From: JABMNX01 sp964625905
Lineage (GTDB): Bacteria > Patescibacteriota > Minisyncoccia > Phycocordibacterales > JABMNX01
Direction of reading: 5' to 3'
Length of the DNA stretch: 16,064 nucleotides
NCBI GenBank assembly: GCA_964625905.1
Contig: CAZVBS010000014.1
Location: 1-16,064 of the forward strand
Shown: positions 12,729 through 16,064 of the stretch, piece by piece
How positions within the stretch are numbered: the stretch's first letter is position 1
How the letters are laid out: each line of letters starts with the position of its first letter
Program-made: the position numbers and the translations under genes
The notes under the pieces: generated by a model
Databases searched by the model: none
Seen by the model: the letters and a program-made list of their open reading frames with translations, nothing else
Told to the model about the DNA's origin: nothing

Positions 12729-13721
12729 ATGGAACAACTAGATTTCGTAGCTGTTGGTGATATTGTCACTGACGCATTTATACAGCTTAAAGATGCCAGT
12801 GTTAACTGCGACGTCGACAAGGACAATTGTAAGCTGTGTATGGATTTTGGCGCCAAGCTACCATACGAGAAAGTTACCGTAGTACCAGCAGTTGGTAATA
12901 GCCCAAATGCAGCTGTGTCTGCACATAGACTTGGGCTTAAGTCGGCCATTGTCACAAATCTAGGAGATGATAAAAATGGAGAGGAGATTCTAGAACAATT
13001 AAAGAAAGAAGGTGTTGATACACAGTTTGTTTCTGTTGAAGAAGGAAAAAAGTCAAACTACCACTATGTGCTTCTGTATGATGCAGAACGAACTATCCTA
13101 ATTAAGCATCACGACTATGAATACGGTTTACCTAATTTTGAAGTACCTCCAAAGTGGATGTACTTTTCTTCAGTTGGAGAAGATTCACTTCCATACCACC
13201 ACGAAATAGCAAAATATATAAAAGATAATCCTGAAGTAAATCTCGCATTTCAACCTGGAACATTTCAGATTAAACTTGGTAGCGATACTTTGAAAGATAT
13301 TTATGAAGTGACCGCACTCTTCTTCTGCAACAAACAAGAAGCTCAATCAATTTTAAAAAACGACTCGGATGATATAAAAGAACTTATGAAAGAGATGAGA
13401 GAGCTTGGACCAAAGACGGTTATTATTACCGACGGTCCAAAAGGAGCTTTCGCCTATGACGGAGTAGATATGTGGCAAATGCCAATGTATCCAGACCCAG
13501 CTCCACCAACAGACAGGACCGGCGCCGGAGACTCATTTTCTTCCACAGTAACTTCCATGCTAGCACTTGGCATGACTCTACCTGAAGCACTAGCTCGTGG
13601 ACCTATTAATTCAATGAACGTAGTACAACACATAGGTGCTCAAGCAGGTCTTTTATCTAAAGAAAAACTTGAAGAGTTTCTTAAAGACGCTCCTGAAGAT
13701 TATAAAGTCTCAAAGAGATAA
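12729..13721 (+). CDS. PfkB-family carbohydrate kinase
   Basis: A 330-aa ribokinase-fold kinase that phosphorylates a sugar or nucleoside with ATP. The N-terminal strand (MEQLDFVAVGDIVTDAFIQL), the GNSPNAAVSAHRLGLKSAIVTNLGDD block (56-81; first PfkB signature) and the second signature DRTGAGDSF (262-270) with catalytic base Asp268 are all present, as is the VIITDGPKGAF strand (231-241). An insertion at 22-40 carries Cys27, Cys34 and Cys37 (NCDVDKDNCKLC), unusual for the family and a possible metal or redox site. The open frame reaches back to 12597, but that part is antisense to fba; ATG 12729 matches the family start. Divergence from the aldolase gene hints at a sugar-phosphate role such as phosphofructokinase, but substrate is not decidable. 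Confidence 0.9.
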   Translation: MEQLDFVAVGDIVTDAFIQLKDASVNCDVDKDNCKLCMDFGAKLPYEKVTVVPAVGNSPNAAVSAHRLGLKSAIVTNLGDDKNGEEILEQLKKEGVDTQFVSVEEGKKSNYHYVLLYDAERTILIKHHDYEYGLPNFEVPPKWMYFSSVGEDSLPYHHEIAKYIKDNPEVNLAFQPGTFQIKLGSDTLKDIYEVTALFFCNKQEAQSILKNDSDDIKELMKEMRELGPKTVIITDGPKGAFAYDGVDMWQMPMYPDPAPPTDRTGAGDSFSSTVTSMLALGMTLPEALARGPINSMNVVQHIGAQAGLLSKEKLEEFLKDAPEDYKVSKR

Positions 13722-13739
13722 AAACATTATTTTGAATCA

Positions 13740-13773
13740 CGAAAAACCTTACGATATATCGTAAGGTTTTTCG
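13740..13773. terminator. Terminator 1 of four in the convergent region
   Basis: A 34-nt perfect palindrome (17 + 17) beginning CGAAAAACC and ending GGTTTTTCG, 18 nt after the kinase stop. The 3' arm is T-rich on both strands, so it can stop transcripts from either side. Confidence 0.88.
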
Positions 13774-13819
13774 TTTCCGGAGGTTAAATCTTGGGAGATA
13801 TTATGGCTTTATAGAGCGG

Positions 13820-13851
13820 TTTAAACGGCTGGGGTACTCCAGCCGTTTAAA
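13820..13851. repeat. Inverted repeat 2 in the convergent region
   Basis: TTTAAACGGCTGG (13820-13832) and its exact reverse complement (13839-13851) enclose GGTACT. It has a 13-bp stem with a GC-rich top. Confidence 0.85.
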
Positions 13852-13876
13852 AAAACGGACGTCCGATATCCGTTTT
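13852..13876. terminator. Terminator 3 in the convergent region
   Basis: AAAACGGA (13852-13859) pairs with TCCGTTTT (13869-13876) over a 9-nt loop. On the minus strand the stem is followed directly by a run of T (seven in total with the arm), which suits the transketolase transcript. Confidence 0.75.
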
Positions 13877-13880
13877 ATAA

Positions 13881-13921
13881 GAACTAAAATGTTCGAAGCT
13901 AAGCTTCGAACATTTTAGTTC
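13881..13921. terminator. Terminator 4: 41-nt near-perfect palindrome after the transketolase operon
   Basis: Positions 13881-13900 and 13902-13921 are exact reverse complements around a single A. On the minus strand the structure begins 3 nt after the transketolase stop and ends in ACATTTTAGTTC. It is the longest stem in the window. Confidence 0.8.
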
Positions 13922-13924
13922 AAT

Positions 13925-14920
13925 TTAAGACTTCCTATCTATAACCTTTATTACTGCTTTTTTGATTGCAGATACTCCCATACCATAATGTTCTATAAGT
14001 TCTTCTGGCTTACCAGACTGTCCAAACTGGTCGTGTACTCCAATAAACTCCATTGGTACTGGATATTCTTTTGCTAGCACTTCTGCTACTGCAGACCCCA
14101 TACCTCCTGCAACTTGATGCTCTTCTACTGTTACTACCGCGCCACTCGCCTTTGCACACCGAAGCACAGCTTTTGTGTCCATTGGTTTAATGGTGTGATT
14201 ATTTAATACTAAAAGATTAATTCCTTCTTCAGAGAGCTCTTTTGCTACAACAAGTGCTTTATATAAAAGTGGTCCACATGCGATTATTGTTGCTTGTGGG
14301 TTTTCTGCTTTCCACCATAACTCTGCCTTACCTAATTCAAACGGCGAATCTTTTGTAGTAAACATTGGAGTGTTTGAACGTGCAAAGCGCAAGTATATTG
14401 GCTTACCTGTTTTCGCTGCTGACACTGTTGCCTTTCGTGCTTCTTCTACATCACATGGATACACAACAGTCATGTTTGGTTGTACTCGCATAAGCGCCAT
14501 GTCCTCGAGTTGTTGATGTGTTGCTCCGTCTGGACCAACAGATACCCCTGCATGCATACCACATACTTTTACAGGGACGTTGTTAAGTGAAATAGTTGTA
14601 CGAATTTGTTCATTGTTTCGCCCTGGAGAGAACGCGGCATACGAAGTAATAAATGGAATCTTGCCGTAGTTAGCAAGGCCTGACGCTACTGTTGCCATAT
14701 TTTGCTCTGCAACACCCATCTCGATATACCTGTCTGGAAATTTTTCTTTAAACAAGTGTGAACGGGTGCTTTCTGCAAGGTCAGCACAAAGCACCACAAC
14801 ATTTTCATCTGTCTCGCCAGCTTCAACTACCCCGCTTCCAAAACCGTCTCTTGTTGAGCCTTGCTCAAGAGTTTCTGTTTCAAATATATTTTCTACTAAT
14901 TTTGCGTCTTTGTTAATCAT
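13925..14920 (-). CDS. Transketolase, C-terminal half (pyrimidine-binding and C-terminal domains)
   Basis: A 331-aa subunit that pairs with the next gene upstream to make transketolase, which moves two-carbon units between sugar phosphates in the non-oxidative pentose phosphate pathway. Features in order: VVLCADLAESTRSHLFKEKFPDRYIEMGVAEQNMATVASGLA, with Glu72 as the expected TPP-activating residue; PFITSYAAFSPGRNNEQIRTTI; CGMHAGVSVGPDGATHQQLEDMALMR; and the C-terminal domain VTVEEHQVAGGMGSAVAEVLA. This layout is that of split transketolases and of the related DXS/E1 beta chains; the pentose-phosphate context supports transketolase. Its ATG lies 15 nt after the stop of the N-terminal half, without a strong ribosome binding site, pointing to coupled expression. 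Confidence 0.93.
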   Translation of the reverse strand: MINKDAKLVENIFETETLEQGSTRDGFGSGVVEAGETDENVVVLCADLAESTRSHLFKEKFPDRYIEMGVAEQNMATVASGLANYGKIPFITSYAAFSPGRNNEQIRTTISLNNVPVKVCGMHAGVSVGPDGATHQQLEDMALMRVQPNMTVVYPCDVEEARKATVSAAKTGKPIYLRFARSNTPMFTTKDSPFELGKAELWWKAENPQATIIACGPLLYKALVVAKELSEEGINLLVLNNHTIKPMDTKAVLRCAKASGAVVTVEEHQVAGGMGSAVAEVLAKEYPVPMEFIGVHDQFGQSGKPEELIEHYGMGVSAIKKAVIKVIDRKS

Positions 14921-14935
14921 TTTTATGGTTCTTAT

Positions 14936-15799
14936 TTAATCTTGATCACCACACTTTATCTTCCCCTTAAGTGTACGTAACTCTTTAAGGAACTCTTTTG
15001 CCTCCCCTTCTTTAGGTGGTTTGCCGTGCCATGTGTAGTCAAACTCTATATCATCAATACCCTTCCCTGGGATTGTGTGTGCAATTATCATGGTTGGTTT
15101 TTCATAAATCGCTTTCGACTCTTCTACTGCGTCTGCAAAAGCCTCAATATTATGGCCATCTACATCAATCACATGCCACCCAAATGCCTCGTATTTCTCT
15201 CGGAGTGGCTCAAGTGGCATCACGTCTTCTGTCATGCCGTTGATTTGAATGTTGTTTCTGTCTATTACTCCAGTAATATTTGAAAGTTTGTTTGCTCCTG
15301 CAAACATCGCAGACTCCCACAAGTTGCCAGCCTGATGCTCGGCATCTGACAGCAGACAATATACACGAAACTTTTTCTGATCTATACGCGCTCCATATGC
15401 GATTCCTGCCGCCTGCCCCAATCCTGACCCTAGTGGTCCTGATGTTGTTTCAAGTGCAGGGATTTTCTCTAACTCTGGGTGTCCTTGTATGCGAGAGCCG
15501 AATTTTCGTAGAGTCTTTGCTTCTTCAAGTGTAAAATATCCAGCGTGCGCCATAGCAGCATATCGCACAGGTACAATATGACCGTTTGAGAGTATTAAAC
15601 GGTCACGATCTTCCCATGCTGGATCATCTGGCTTGTGGTTAAGAATATGAAAATAAAAAGCGGTAAAGATATCTGCCATGCCAAGCGGTCCAGCAGTGTG
15701 CCCAGACCCAGCCTCAAGAAGCATCTCTATTATTGTCTGTCGAACTTCGTTTGCCTTGACATCAAGTTCACATACTTTTGTTTCGTCTATATTTGCCAT
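14936..15799 (-). CDS. Transketolase, N-terminal half (TPP diphosphate-binding domain)
   Basis: A 287-aa subunit carrying the thiamine diphosphate and metal site of transketolase. GSGHTAGPLGMADI (31-44) holds the conserved histidine, SNGHIVPVRYA (71-81) and SGPLGSGLGQAAGIA (120-134) line the site, and the TPP motif runs from SDAEHQAGN (151-159) to DRNNIQING (180-188), with S in place of the usual G before D, as in many split enzymes. DVMPLEPLREKYEAFGW follows, then DGHN and the IPGKGI sequence. Together the two halves give about 618 aa, close to a normal one-chain transketolase. It starts 29 nt after the rpe stop and overlaps no other gene. Confidence 0.93.
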   Translation of the reverse strand: MANIDETKVCELDVKANEVRQTIIEMLLEAGSGHTAGPLGMADIFTAFYFHILNHKPDDPAWEDRDRLILSNGHIVPVRYAAMAHAGYFTLEEAKTLRKFGSRIQGHPELEKIPALETTSGPLGSGLGQAAGIAYGARIDQKKFRVYCLLSDAEHQAGNLWESAMFAGANKLSNITGVIDRNNIQINGMTEDVMPLEPLREKYEAFGWHVIDVDGHNIEAFADAVEESKAIYEKPTMIIAHTIPGKGIDDIEFDYTWHGKPPKEGEAKEFLKELRTLKGKIKCGDQD

Positions 15800-15828
15800 A
15801 ATTATTCAGATTTTAGTAATTATTAGAT

Positions 15829-16064
15829 TTAATTATGTTTTAGTTTACAGATTGTCTCTTCTATATCTTCACTATTAAATATAGTAGAGCCTGAAACTAA
15901 TCTAGTTGCGCCTGCTTTAATAAGCTTGGGTGCACTATCAAAATTTACTCCTCCATCAATACTTATTATAAGGTGTGGGTACTCCCTCTGCAAACCTTCT
16001 ATCCTTTTAATAACACCTTCGTCAAACTGCTCACCTTGATATCCAATTTTTTTAATTCCCATAA
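15829..16064 (-). CDS. rpe: Ribulose-phosphate 3-epimerase (C-terminal part, runs off the right edge)
   Basis: The last 77 or so residues of a TIM-barrel epimerase that interconverts ribulose 5-phosphate and xylulose 5-phosphate, the substrate of the transketolase encoded next. Visible parts are MGIKKIGYQGEQFD (corresponding to the family's VNPGFGGQKF loop), IISIDGGVNFDSAPKLIKAGATRLVSGSTIF with the catalytic aspartate and the phosphate-binding GSTIF end, and a final helix. The Met at 16062 lies inside the domain, so the gene continues beyond the window and has no start here. It is the upstream gene of a three-gene pentose-phosphate operon with gaps of 29 and 15 nt. Confidence 0.92.
   Translation of the reverse strand, partial: MGIKKIGYQGEQFDEGVIKRIEGLQREYPHLIISIDGGVNFDSAPKLIKAGATRLVSGSTIFNSEDIEETICKLKHN

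Overview
The window looks like chromosomal DNA of a Patescibacteria (Candidate Phyla Radiation) bacterium, probably of the Parcubacteria/Paceibacteria type. This is inference from gene content and style: AT-rich DNA, short versions of translation proteins (EF-Ts of about 196 aa, RF1 of 333 aa), a split transketolase beside ribulose-phosphate epimerase, class II fructose-bisphosphate aldolase, a PfkB kinase and a D-2-hydroxyacid dehydrogenase, and lineage-type hypothetical proteins. The code appears standard: every full-length gene is open with TGA read as stop, and two genes end in TGA. No phage, IS or CRISPR is visible.

Layout. 1-3155 (minus): PheS (cut by the window edge), a membrane-anchored PEGA-like protein and a BcsA-like membrane glycosyltransferase. 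3156-3598: tRNA-Thr(UGU) embedded in partial direct and inverted copies of itself. 3599-7280 (minus): a translation cluster rpmE-prfA-[repeat array with a 100-N gap]-rpsB-tsf, followed by a small membrane protein. 7373-7657 (plus): an unknown 94-aa protein. 7907-10070 (minus): a coiled-coil lytic transglycosylase and ribosomal protein bL25. 10216-10776 (plus): an unknown protein with a putative zinc-binding cysteine set. 10833-12686 (minus): D-2-hydroxyacid dehydrogenase and aldolase, divergent from a PfkB kinase (12729-13721, plus). 13740-13921: four successive inverted repeats between convergent genes. 13925-16064 (minus): rpe (partial), then the N- and C-terminal halves of transketolase, forming a pentose-phosphate operon.

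The most striking item is the 33-nt repeat between prfA and rpsB. Each unit reads as a 22-nt bulged hairpin (CNCA tetraloop) plus a GTC-N4-GAC linker. Units differ by paired substitutions that keep the stem. The same repeat lies in frame in the 3' ends of both prfA and rpsB, giving S2 and RF1 related D-D-S-S-Q-G-I-V-S tails. The array broke the assembly, so its length is unknown.

Regulatory style. Most housekeeping genes have a -10 box (often extended TGnTAnnnT) ending only 6-11 nt before the ATG, which predicts leaderless or nearly leaderless mRNAs. The two unknown plus-strand genes instead have a leader and a Shine-Dalgarno sequence. Most transcription units end in strong hairpins.
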